Shown piece by piece: positions 57,615 to 64,000 of a stretch of DNA of 64,000 nt; the first letter of the stretch is position 1, and each line of letters opens with the position of its first letter. The notes under the pieces are model-generated. The model did no database searches. It was not told the DNA's origin and worked only from the letters and a program-made list of their open reading frames with translations. Origin of the DNA: Bacteroidota bacterium (lineage in GTDB: Bacteria > Bacteroidota > Bacteroidia > Bacteroidales > FEN-979); contig JAPLDF010000077.1 of the NCBI GenBank assembly GCA_026391835.1, positions 1 to 64,000 on the forward strand, in the 5' to 3' direction. The translations under genes were made by a program, and so were the position numbers.

Positions 57615-59528
57615 TCAAATTGCAAATATATTTTCAACAATATTTTTAAAGCGGTATAGTTGAAAATATTTATTGATCAATGATTTGTAATTTAACATGT
57701 TAGGGTCTTTGTCCAGGAGCAGGTGATTAACAGCCTCGGGATTAAATATCCTGGAGAAGCAACTCTCGCCATCCCGGATGATCTCACTGAGGACTTCTTT
57801 TATCCGTATTGAATCGTTGCTGAATAGGAGGGAAAGCCCAGGGTTGATGGTAACATGTTTATCCTGCCGCCAGATGATTGGTTCCGGAAGATGACCCTGC
57901 ATGGCTATCCGGTGCAGGTACCTGCCGACCCGGAACCTGCGTCTCAGTTCATCAGGGACGGACAGGTAATACCCAATGAGATCAACATCATACATAGGAT
58001 ACCTGTATTCAATTGAATCATGCCCGGCCGTCAGCGCTGTTGTCTCAATCCGGTCGTTCATGTGCCTGTTTGTGATTTTTAAAATAAGTTCCTGCAGGTT
58101 TGAAGTCATCAGGATGGCTGTTTCCCGCTGTTTAAGGTAGTTGTGCTCAAGATTGTATTGTCTGACAAGTTCAGGGTTTAACCCATACTTCAGCATTTTT
58201 TTGAGCTCACTTCTTTTTTTACCGCTGCCATTCCCTGCCGGACGCATGTTCAGAAGGTGTTTTATGGATTGTAAAATGGGCAGTTCCTGCGGGGTTCCCC
58301 TGGCCTGGATTTCATTCAGTAGCGTCAGGTACCGGTGTTTTTTGTAGTAATCATGGTAAACAAAAGCGGCCGGGCTGGTAACCATTTGGTCGCCGCCATG
58401 CCCCGAAAGCATCGTCCGGATTCCGGCAGACCTTGCCTTGTGATGAATGGCGAGGTTGTACGCTGCATAATTGCTCGCATAGGGGGACCTTAACACATCA
58501 ACAACACTGGAAATATTATCGCTTATTTTTTCACCTTCCATGGTAATCAGGTGCGGGTTTCCGATGCCACAGAAGTTACACACCAGATTGATTCCACTGG
58601 TTTCATCATCATTGTCCTTTTCCTGGTCCGGTAATTTCCGGTCAGGCAGCACACGGGCAAAAACATGAAGTTGTTCATGATCTGCAGGCATTTGTTCCTG
58701 TGCAAATGAAACAACCGATGATGAGTCCAACCCGCCACTCAGCTCTGCACCAACCGGGTACGCCGACCGGGTGCGATCCTTTACCGCCTTTGCAAACAAG
58801 GTTTTATATCCTTCAATATACTCCCGGTCGGTCTTCTTTTCCTGTTTTTCTGGCAGCGCAAGCTCCCAGTATTTATCCAGGGATACATTCCCGTTGCCGA
58901 TAGTTATGGAGTGGCCGGGAGGAAGCGATAAAATTCCTTTGTAAAATGTATCACGGGCTTCACGGTCAACATTGATCAGGAAATCGAGCAACCAGACGTT
59001 GTTAACCTCCCGGTTAAAAAACGGCAATGCGAGTATCCCGCGGAGTTCGGTGGAAAAGATGAAAAACCGGGGATGATCATAATAAAACAGTGGCCGCATG
59101 CCAAAATGGTCGCGCGCAAGAAAAAACCGGTATGAACGGATATCATAAATTCCGAAAGAGAAATCGCCTCGCAAATATGCGCAACACCCGGTTTCCCATT
59201 TTTGCCATGCTTTCAGGATGAGTGAACTATCTGACATCGTTCTCAGTTCACCCTCGTTAATCCGCAGCAGGCCGGCCAGCTGGCTCCGGTTATCAATCCT
59301 CGAATCGCTGCAGATGGCAACACCTGATTCAAAGTCCTCATGCGGCAGGATCTCTTTGAGGGATTCGGGCGTGTTAAATACCTGCAGGTTGCCAATTCCG
59401 GCATTTCCGTTCTGCCACAGACCCGAATGATCCGGATTCCCATGAGCAAGGTCAGCCCCCATCAGTTCGAGCCATTGCCGGTCGAATCCCTGCCCGGATT
59501 TATCAATGATCCCGAATATTGTACTCAT
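57615..59528 (-). CDS. Lasso peptide cyclase (asparagine synthetase-like, C protein)
   Basis: A 637-residue ATP-dependent macrolactam synthetase that would adenylate Glu9 and join it to the new N-terminus. The N-terminal glutaminase-like domain (about 1-200) begins MSTIFGIID: residue 2 is Ser, not the Cys needed to release ammonia. The synthetase domain has the PP-loop SGGLDSSSVVSFA (about 265) and LSGHGGDQMV in place of the SGEGADE of true asparagine synthetases. Both changes are typical of lasso cyclases. The gene is 11 bases downstream of B2, and its stop (57615) contains the precursor promoter region. Confidence 0.92.
   Translation of the reverse strand: MSTIFGIIDKSGQGFDRQWLELMGADLAHGNPDHSGLWQNGNAGIGNLQVFNTPESLKEILPHEDFESGVAICSDSRIDNRSQLAGLLRINEGELRTMSDSSLILKAWQKWETGCCAYLRGDFSFGIYDIRSYRFFLARDHFGMRPLFYYDHPRFFIFSTELRGILALPFFNREVNNVWLLDFLINVDREARDTFYKGILSLPPGHSITIGNGNVSLDKYWELALPEKQEKKTDREYIEGYKTLFAKAVKDRTRSAYPVGAELSGGLDSSSVVSFAQEQMPADHEQLHVFARVLPDRKLPDQEKDNDDETSGINLVCNFCGIGNPHLITMEGEKISDNISSVVDVLRSPYASNYAAYNLAIHHKARSAGIRTMLSGHGGDQMVTSPAAFVYHDYYKKHRYLTLLNEIQARGTPQELPILQSIKHLLNMRPAGNGSGKKRSELKKMLKYGLNPELVRQYNLEHNYLKQRETAILMTSNLQELILKITNRHMNDRIETTALTAGHDSIEYRYPMYDVDLIGYYLSVPDELRRRFRVGRYLHRIAMQGHLPEPIIWRQDKHVTINPGLSLLFSNDSIRIKEVLSEIIRDGESCFSRIFNPEAVNHLLLDKDPNMLNYKSLINKYFQLYRFKNIVENIFAI
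57623..57630 (-). promoter_or_regulatory. TAnnTTTG promoter of the lasso precursor
   Basis: TATATTTG on the minus strand at the very end of the cyclase gene. The predicted start near 57617 gives a leader of about 68 bases before the precursor ATG. Confidence 0.6.
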
Positions 59529-59538
59529 CTGGCTGGTC

Positions 59539-59949
59539 TTAGAAGATTTCTTGAACTACAGTATGTTTTTTATTACCATCCTTCCCGCAAATAAACTGGT
59601 TTCCGGATTTAAGCCATGCATGGGCCTTCAGGCGGCCCCCTTCCCTGGCAACTCCCAGGTATATTGTACCGGGCAGGTGCAGGATTTTCAGCAACAACTT
59701 TCCTGTAAGGGCCTGTACAAGGCATTTCCCGTTCCAGGGCAGGTAATGAAGTCCCCGCAGCAAAGCTTTACGGACAATCAATATCCGTTCGACAGTGATT
59801 TTCCGATAGGTACGGTTTGATTTATCTGTAAAAAGAGGAATATACCAGCGAAACGGCACGAACAGTACGAGCAGCTGGCACAGATAAAGGAAAACAGTGG
59901 CTACCAAAAAATACCAAATGTCGGCTGCACCAATTTTTTTCTGAACCAT
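59539..59949 (-). CDS. Lasso leader peptidase (transglutaminase-like, B2 protein)
   Basis: A 136-residue protein with the McjB C-terminal fold. Catalytic Cys76 is in WNGKCLVQALTGKLLL and His110 in LKAHAWLKSG; the acidic third residue is not certain. A hydrophobic N-terminal segment (about 11-38) may bind the membrane. It would cut the leader from the precursor after Ser32, with leader delivery by the B1 protein encoded 19 bases upstream. The split B1/B2 arrangement is common outside proteobacterial type I clusters. Confidence 0.9.
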   Translation of the reverse strand: MVQKKIGAADIWYFLVATVFLYLCQLLVLFVPFRWYIPLFTDKSNRTYRKITVERILIVRKALLRGLHYLPWNGKCLVQALTGKLLLKILHLPGTIYLGVAREGGRLKAHAWLKSGNQFICGKDGNKKHTVVQEIF

Positions 59950-59968
59950 TTATGCGGCAGTTTCCGTC

Positions 59969-60250
59969 TTAACCATTCACGACAATCAGGCTTTCGTTGA
60001 AGAGTTTTTCAACATAGGCAATGACTTCGTTTTGACAAGTATCCTGGTCCACGTCAAATTCCTCCATCAGCCGGTCACAAATTGCCTGGACAGTCATCGG
60101 TTCGGTGAGCATCTCCCAGATTTCCGCAGCAACCGGATTCAGGCCGTAATAATTTCCTTTTTCAATGTTCATCATCACAACCTCATCATCCATCTTACTT
60201 GAAATGATCGACGCATTCTTGGAAATGACTGAAAGTAAATTTAATGCCAT
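59969..60250 (-). CDS. PqqD-like leader recognition protein (B1, RRE)
   Basis: A 93-residue protein of the PqqD/RRE fold: VVMMNIEKGNYYGLNPVAAEIWEML (beta-hairpin then helix) and a three-helix end, IYDRL-like AICDRLMEEFDVDQDTCQNEVIAYVEKLFNESLIVV. It binds the precursor leader and presents it to B2. No pqq genes are present. It is separated from the sulfotransferase gene by 110 bases that contain a small hairpin (60298-60317). Confidence 0.92.
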   Translation of the reverse strand: MALNLLSVISKNASIISSKMDDEVVMMNIEKGNYYGLNPVAAEIWEMLTEPMTVQAICDRLMEEFDVDQDTCQNEVIAYVEKLFNESLIVVNG

Positions 60251-60297
60251 GGTTGAATCCTGTTAGTTTTTTTCTGTGCTTTAAAGGAAAAATCATC

Positions 60298-60317
60298 AAA
60301 TGCGGCAGATCGCATTT
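60298..60317. terminator. Small hairpin between sulfotransferase and B1 genes
   Basis: AAATGCG and CGCATTT form a 7-bp stem with a six-base loop, followed on the minus strand by GATGATTTTTCC. It may be a weak terminator or processing site dividing the modification genes from the core genes. Confidence 0.35.
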
Positions 60318-60360
60318 ATCAGGTAAAAGTACTCATTTTTGTTATTCCCGGCAATTTCTA

Positions 60361-61239
60361 TTAACGAATGTCGTCTGCCGGTTTCGGGGAAAGGGTATCG
60401 AAAGCGGGTTCCAGGTATCCGAACCGAGCCATTAAATGATGGTGTTCACTGGTTATTCTTTTTACCTGCAATTCATTTAAAAATGTTTTCCATGTTCCTT
60501 CTTTCCCGTATCTGAAAAAAGATTCACATTTCTGAAGTTTTTCTTTAAACCCGAATTCAGCTTCCGATTTTTTCAATGTTTCAAAGGATGTTTCTGACAC
60601 GGCTTGCCACACCTGTTCTTCAGAAAAGCTTAAGTTAAGAAACCTGAGTGCGTTCGTAAATGTTTGCACAGGGCAGGCGAGCATGTCCTCATACCGGATT
60701 ATATGAACCCTGATTCCCGAATTCAGCCAGCTTGTAACATGATCGCTCCAGGAGCCAAGCCATTCTTCAAGTAATGGCTTTAAACTATCGTTAGAAGTAT
60801 GCAGCGTCTGGCCGGGATTGTTCAGGGCAAGGATTATCTCATCCACCGGTTTTCCGAAGTACAAGGCATTGGATACAACTACATCAAGGGGGTTACGGAT
60901 AAAATAAACGCATCCATATGAATATCCCGGGGGGAATAGAGGATCTCCGGCCGGGGTGATATAGAACCTGTCGTGGGATTTCAAATAAACAGGATTCTCA
61001 GATTGTTCTGAGAGCAACTGATAGACAACCGGGCGAAGATTTCTGATTTCCTCAACAGTAAGTTCGGAGGCCCGGAGCCCGGCCAGTTCATCGAACATGT
61101 TCCTGGAACTTGCCAGCTGATCAATTTCCAGGTGGTTCAAATCCTTTCCATGGAACCCGGACAGGAAGTTCGATAAAAATATCCTGAACCAGGTATTGCC
61201 CGATCGCGGATAAGATGCCAGCCATACCAGGTTTTTCAT
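60361..61239 (-). CDS. PAPS-dependent sulfotransferase in the lasso cluster
   Basis: A 292-residue soluble sulfotransferase. The 5'-phosphosulfate loop is WLASYPRSGNTWFRIFLSN at the N-terminus; the 3'-phosphate-binding segment is in FIRNPLDVVVSNALYFG (Arg and Ser), and IRYEDMLACP follows. This is the domain arrangement of cytosolic-type sulfotransferases. It overlaps the kinase gene by four bases (ATGA), so kinase and sulfotransferase are co-translated. The target could be a Tyr, Ser or Thr of the core (Tyr45, Tyr49 of the precursor) or a glycan; the sequence cannot decide. Confidence 0.87.
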   Translation of the reverse strand: MKNLVWLASYPRSGNTWFRIFLSNFLSGFHGKDLNHLEIDQLASSRNMFDELAGLRASELTVEEIRNLRPVVYQLLSEQSENPVYLKSHDRFYITPAGDPLFPPGYSYGCVYFIRNPLDVVVSNALYFGKPVDEIILALNNPGQTLHTSNDSLKPLLEEWLGSWSDHVTSWLNSGIRVHIIRYEDMLACPVQTFTNALRFLNLSFSEEQVWQAVSETSFETLKKSEAEFGFKEKLQKCESFFRYGKEGTWKTFLNELQVKRITSEHHHLMARFGYLEPAFDTLSPKPADDIR

Positions 61240-62177
61240 TCAACAGTATTGATGATTCCTGATTGGTGAAGATCCTGTTCGATCATTTCCATTGTTTCGT
61301 CCAGGTGTGTCATCCCATGCTGTCGCTGCAGGTTGCAAATCCTGATCCCGGAGACAATCTGGGACGCCTCCGTAAAAATATCAGCTGTGCCGGACTGTTC
61401 CCTTTTCAGGTAATTCTTCCTGAAGATCTTTCCCAGGAACAGGTCCAGTTTTTTAAAACCGCTCACTTCCGTTATTTCAGCCGGCCCGCCATTCTTATAC
61501 GCAAGGAGATACAACTGTTGCAATGGAACTGCCTGTTTGACAAACCGTTCCTGGATATTTACCACCATTTTATTCACACTTTTGCGAATCAGCCTCGTAT
61601 CATCCCACTCGAATCCAAGTTTTTCAGAAGAATCACGCCAGAGTTTCATCAGCGGATAACCGGGCAATACGATGGGAATGCCTGTCGGGTCCAGGGAAAT
61701 GGCCGAAATGTCATCAGAAATGATCATAGCATTTTTTTTGGTTACAAAGGCCGAGGCAATGGTCGATTTTCCGCTTCCGGACGGGCCGGAAAAAATGACA
61801 GCATGATTGCCTCTTTTTATCGCACTACCGTGAACAATGACAATTCCCCGCTGGTGCATCAATACAGCTATGGCCGAGGCCCATAAAAACACGATTATTT
61901 CATGTGTTGCAACCCCGGGATTCTTCTCGATGGTGATGGTTTCTCCGTTTTCGATCAGGTAACGGCCAACATTATTAACGTTCAGCAAAAACCGGGTTCC
62001 TTGTGACTGATAAGCCCCTCCGGTTACGTCAGGGTTGCTCAACCTTTGCGGAACCGCGCCGAAGTTTATCCTGCAATCAGGTTTGGAGGATGCTGGTTCA
62101 GCAAAAAAATCAGGGTGCTCAATGCACGACTGAAAGACCAGTCCGAAAGCTTTATAATAATGGTAGTGCTGATTCAT
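61236..62177 (-). CDS. Lasso peptide kinase (HPr kinase-like)
   Basis: A 313-residue kinase from ATG 62177. The ATG at 62219 is rejected because it lies inside the promoter box region. The C-terminal half has the HprK-type P-loop VIFSGPSGSGKSTIASAF (about residues 128-145), preceded by VIVHGSAI, and a Walker B-like AMIISDDISAI. HPr itself and catabolite-repression genes are absent, and the family includes lasso peptide kinases such as PadeK and ThcoK that phosphorylate the C-terminal Ser. The precursor here ends in Ser. It is the first gene of the cluster. Confidence 0.85.
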   Translation of the reverse strand: MNQHYHYYKAFGLVFQSCIEHPDFFAEPASSKPDCRINFGAVPQRLSNPDVTGGAYQSQGTRFLLNVNNVGRYLIENGETITIEKNPGVATHEIIVFLWASAIAVLMHQRGIVIVHGSAIKRGNHAVIFSGPSGSGKSTIASAFVTKKNAMIISDDISAISLDPTGIPIVLPGYPLMKLWRDSSEKLGFEWDDTRLIRKSVNKMVVNIQERFVKQAVPLQQLYLLAYKNGGPAEITEVSGFKKLDLFLGKIFRKNYLKREQSGTADIFTEASQIVSGIRICNLQRQHGMTHLDETMEMIEQDLHQSGIINTVE

Positions 62178-62216
62178 GAAAGAGAAACAAGGAGTGAATA
62201 ACGACCAAATCAAGGG

Positions 62217-62224
62217 CAAATATA
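62217..62224 (-). promoter_or_regulatory. TAnnTTTG promoter of the lasso operon
   Basis: TATATTTG on the minus strand; predicted start near 62211 and ATG at 62177, giving a 33-base leader. Confidence 0.65.
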
Positions 62225-62302
62225 AATATTAATCGGCGTTTTCAGTTTACACCTTATATTTTAAGCTAATTTTACAATTCAAAACGAACCTGGGCAAAAG
62301 GA

Positions 62303-63115
62303 ATGAAAGAATTGTTTAAAAATGTCGTTGACCTTAAGACCAGTCACGAAATGTTTAAGAACCCTGCGTATTCCTACTCGGTTTCTGGCAGATGGATCAC
62401 CCCTAAATCCGACATTGTTAAATATTTGCAGTTTTTCTTTATTTACATTGATTTTGCCCGGATATCCTCCGTTTTCGGAAGTACGGCGGAGCCTTCAGCA
62501 TTTTATGGGGGCAGGGTTTATGATGCAAAGAAATCACTGACTCAAAACCAGATCGACATACTTTACCGGAAAAAGATCAACTTGGCGCTGACACTCACCA
62601 ACCATTTTTATTCTGCTGAACTATACGGTCAGAACCAATCCTTTCTCGATAAATACCACCGCAAGGGGAATGTCATCATATGTACTTCAGATGAATTGGC
62701 AAGGATGATCAGGAAGGATTTTCCACTATACCACATCAGGGCGAGCATCATCAAAAACCTGAATTCGGTGGCGAAAGTCAGGAAGGCATTCGAACTGTAC
62801 GACGATGTGGTGATCCCGATGGATATGAACGATGATGACGAGTTCCTGGAAAGCGTCCCTGAAAAAGACCGGATCATGTTGTTTGCCAATGCTGCATGTG
62901 CCTACAACTGCCCGTCAAGAGTCTGCTATCCTGAAATTTCCAAATTCAACCAGGCTAAAACGGATAAGGTCCGCTGCAAAAAACAGGAACTCGGATTGCT
63001 TGAATATGCCTTCTATTTCTTCAATGTTGAAAAGTTTCATGATATGGGATTTTCAAACTTCAAACTGATCCCGACAAAACTCTTTGGCAGCTACCTGAAA
63101 TCATCTGCGCAATGA
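62303..63115 (+). CDS. TIM-barrel-like protein of unknown function
   Basis: A 270-residue protein. Alternating strands and helices (ISSVFGSTAEPSAFYGG, KINLALTLTNHFYSAELYG, NVIICTSDELARMIRKDFP, HIRASIIKNLNSV, DDVVIPMDMNDDDEFL, RIMLFANAACAYNCPSRVCY) look like the barrel of radical SAM or U32 peptidase-like proteins. No CxxxCxxC is present; the Cys set NAACAYNCPSRVCY resembles the metal-site region of U32 relatives. No signal peptide. It is divergent from the lasso operon and overlaps the next gene by four bases (ATGA). The function is unknown. Confidence 0.6.
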   Translation: MKELFKNVVDLKTSHEMFKNPAYSYSVSGRWITPKSDIVKYLQFFFIYIDFARISSVFGSTAEPSAFYGGRVYDAKKSLTQNQIDILYRKKINLALTLTNHFYSAELYGQNQSFLDKYHRKGNVIICTSDELARMIRKDFPLYHIRASIIKNLNSVAKVRKAFELYDDVVIPMDMNDDDEFLESVPEKDRIMLFANAACAYNCPSRVCYPEISKFNQAKTDKVRCKKQELGLLEYAFYFFNVEKFHDMGFSNFKLIPTKLFGSYLKSSAQ

Positions 63116-64000
63116 CGAAGGATGGTGATATTTGCCTCGTAACCGTCACAACTGCGAGTTATACGCAGTGGACCATGATCATGTTCTTTTCGTTTCTTCA
63201 GTCCAATCCGTGGTTTAGTGGCGATTTGATTGTGATATGCAAGGACATGAACGCTGAAGATAAGGCCAGGTTTGGGATTTTTCCCAACATACGGTTTGTA
63301 ACCCCTTCGGAACAAATGTTATCCAGAATAGCCGGACTATGCAGGGCTATTCCCGGGTTTACCAGGCTTGCCCCGATGTTTTACTCTCTGGAGACGTTTA
63401 ACCTGTCCGGGTATAAAAAAGTGATGTTCCTCGACAGTGACATGCTGGTCGTCAAACCGGTGGAGGAGATGTTCAGTTTTGCAGCGCCATTCGGTGCGGT
63501 AGCCGAATCCTGCTGGTACCATGGAAAAGGAAGAAGAACCGACACGTATGAAGGCGTTGACAGCTGCACTATACCAGGATTGTTCCTTGAAAATCCGGTG
63601 AATTCAGGATTCCTCGTTCTTGATGAGACAATAGTTCACGGATCAAATTACAACCACCTGGTAAAGATGGTTGAACCGGGGTTATGGGCCAATAAAAACA
63701 CGCTGCATGCCGATCAGCTCATCATAAACCTTTTTTTCAGGGAACGGATTGAACTGGTCAGTGCACGTTACAATTTCAGGCCGACCAACGCCACTGAGAT
63801 TTATGCAAAGGAGGGTATCAGCCTGGAGGATGCAAAAATTATCCACTATTTCCGGCAATACAAACCCTGGAATTTCAAAGAAGTGCTGGAATTATCACAA
63901 AACGACATGGTGCAACTTAAAGCTTTCAACATATGGTACACCTGGTATGTGAAATTTTTGAAATTCAACCATTTAAAACGAAAAATCAACAACTTAAAAA
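63112..64000 (+). CDS. Family 8 (glycogenin-like) glycosyltransferase, 3' end cut by window
   Basis: At least 296 residues from ATG 63112, open to the window edge. The N-terminus CLVTVTTASYTQWTMIMFFSFLQSNPW and VMFLDSDMLVVKPVEEMF (metal-binding DSD) mark a GT8 enzyme. NSGFLVLDETIV and HADQLIINLFF follow in the family order, and KIIHYFRQYKPWNF ends the domain. It probably transfers a sugar to a glycan or protein. It is translationally coupled to the barrel-like protein, so the pair may act together. Confidence 0.88.
   Translation, partial: MTKDGDICLVTVTTASYTQWTMIMFFSFLQSNPWFSGDLIVICKDMNAEDKARFGIFPNIRFVTPSEQMLSRIAGLCRAIPGFTRLAPMFYSLETFNLSGYKKVMFLDSDMLVVKPVEEMFSFAAPFGAVAESCWYHGKGRRTDTYEGVDSCTIPGLFLENPVNSGFLVLDETIVHGSNYNHLVKMVEPGLWANKNTLHADQLIINLFFRERIELVSARYNFRPTNATEIYAKEGISLEDAKIIHYFRQYKPWNFKEVLELSQNDMVQLKAFNIWYTWYVKFLKFNHLKRKINNLK

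Noticed and set aside
57615-59528. Asparagine synthetase for amino acid synthesis
   Set aside because: Residue 2 is Ser instead of the ammonia-releasing Cys, the SGEGADE motif is SGHGGDQ, and the gene lies between a B2 peptidase and a lasso precursor.
59969-60250. PqqD of a pyrroloquinoline quinone pathway
   Set aside because: No pqqA, B, C or E genes are present; the neighbours are lasso B2 and C genes.
61236-62219. HPr kinase/phosphorylase of carbon control
   Set aside because: No HPr or PTS genes nearby, and gene order and precursor C-terminus fit a lasso peptide kinase. The start at 62219 is rejected because it lies in the promoter box.

Overview
The window comes from a member of the phylum Bacteroidota, probably an anaerobic Bacteroidales-like lineage. 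Lineage signals visible in the sequence are: many promoters of the form TAnnTTTG; a 4274-residue secreted protein ending in a type IX secretion sorting domain; a type III glutamine synthetase; DUF4199 and DUF4831 proteins; a FISUMP-domain protein; and a Bacteroidota-type tyrosine recombinase. The order below the phylum is inference.

Layout. 1-3037: right end of an integrated mobile element next to tRNA-Lys(UUU), with the 3' part of a phage-like protein, a promoter followed by a nested-stem RNA element, a small HTH-like gene and an integrase with four phased upstream repeats. 3038-4160: tRNA-Lys, tsaC and a previously unmarked SRP RNA on the minus strand. 4162-12308: surface glycan region: DUF4199 protein, two glycosyltransferases, a DNRLRE/FISUMP secreted protein, and the complete GDP-D-glycero-alpha-D-manno-heptose pathway (hddA, gmhA, hddC, gmhB). 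12423-25687: mostly housekeeping: sodium symporter, glnN, DUF4831, kdsA, rarA, a small lipoprotein, three-part transhydrogenase, 4Fe-4S/CDGSH protein, pdxH and an FAD protein.

25753-30676: a compact set of a soluble ABC ATPase, a HypB-like GTPase, a cysteine desulfurase, a DUF6356 protein and a 4Fe-4S protein, opposite a Crp/Fnr regulator and an Rrf2 regulator, with an operator-like inverted repeat between. This looks like an uncharacterised metal-cluster assembly or repair locus. 30766-40398: TonB-like protein, a MacAB-type ABC efflux system with two permeases, an M3 peptidase, a DsrE protein, an NTF2-like lipoprotein and nhaA. 40707-53531: the giant type IX-secreted protein with beta-helix regions, a cohesin-like module and 15 tandem repeats of about 96 residues.

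53602-62177 (minus strand): the most interesting part, a lasso peptide biosynthetic gene cluster. Read in transcription order it encodes an HPr-kinase-like peptide kinase, a sulfotransferase, a PqqD-like recognition protein (B1), a transglutaminase-like leader peptidase (B2), an asparagine-synthetase-like cyclase (C), a 51-residue precursor (A), an ABC exporter (D) and two glycosyltransferases. The predicted core is GGGHPWTKEDAHYTDPYGS, with a Gly1-Glu9 ring and a C-terminal Ser that fits the kinase. Sulfation and glycosylation are possible further steps. The precursor has its own promoter and a downstream hairpin. 62303-64000: a TIM-barrel-like protein of unknown function and a GT8 glycosyltransferase that runs off the window.
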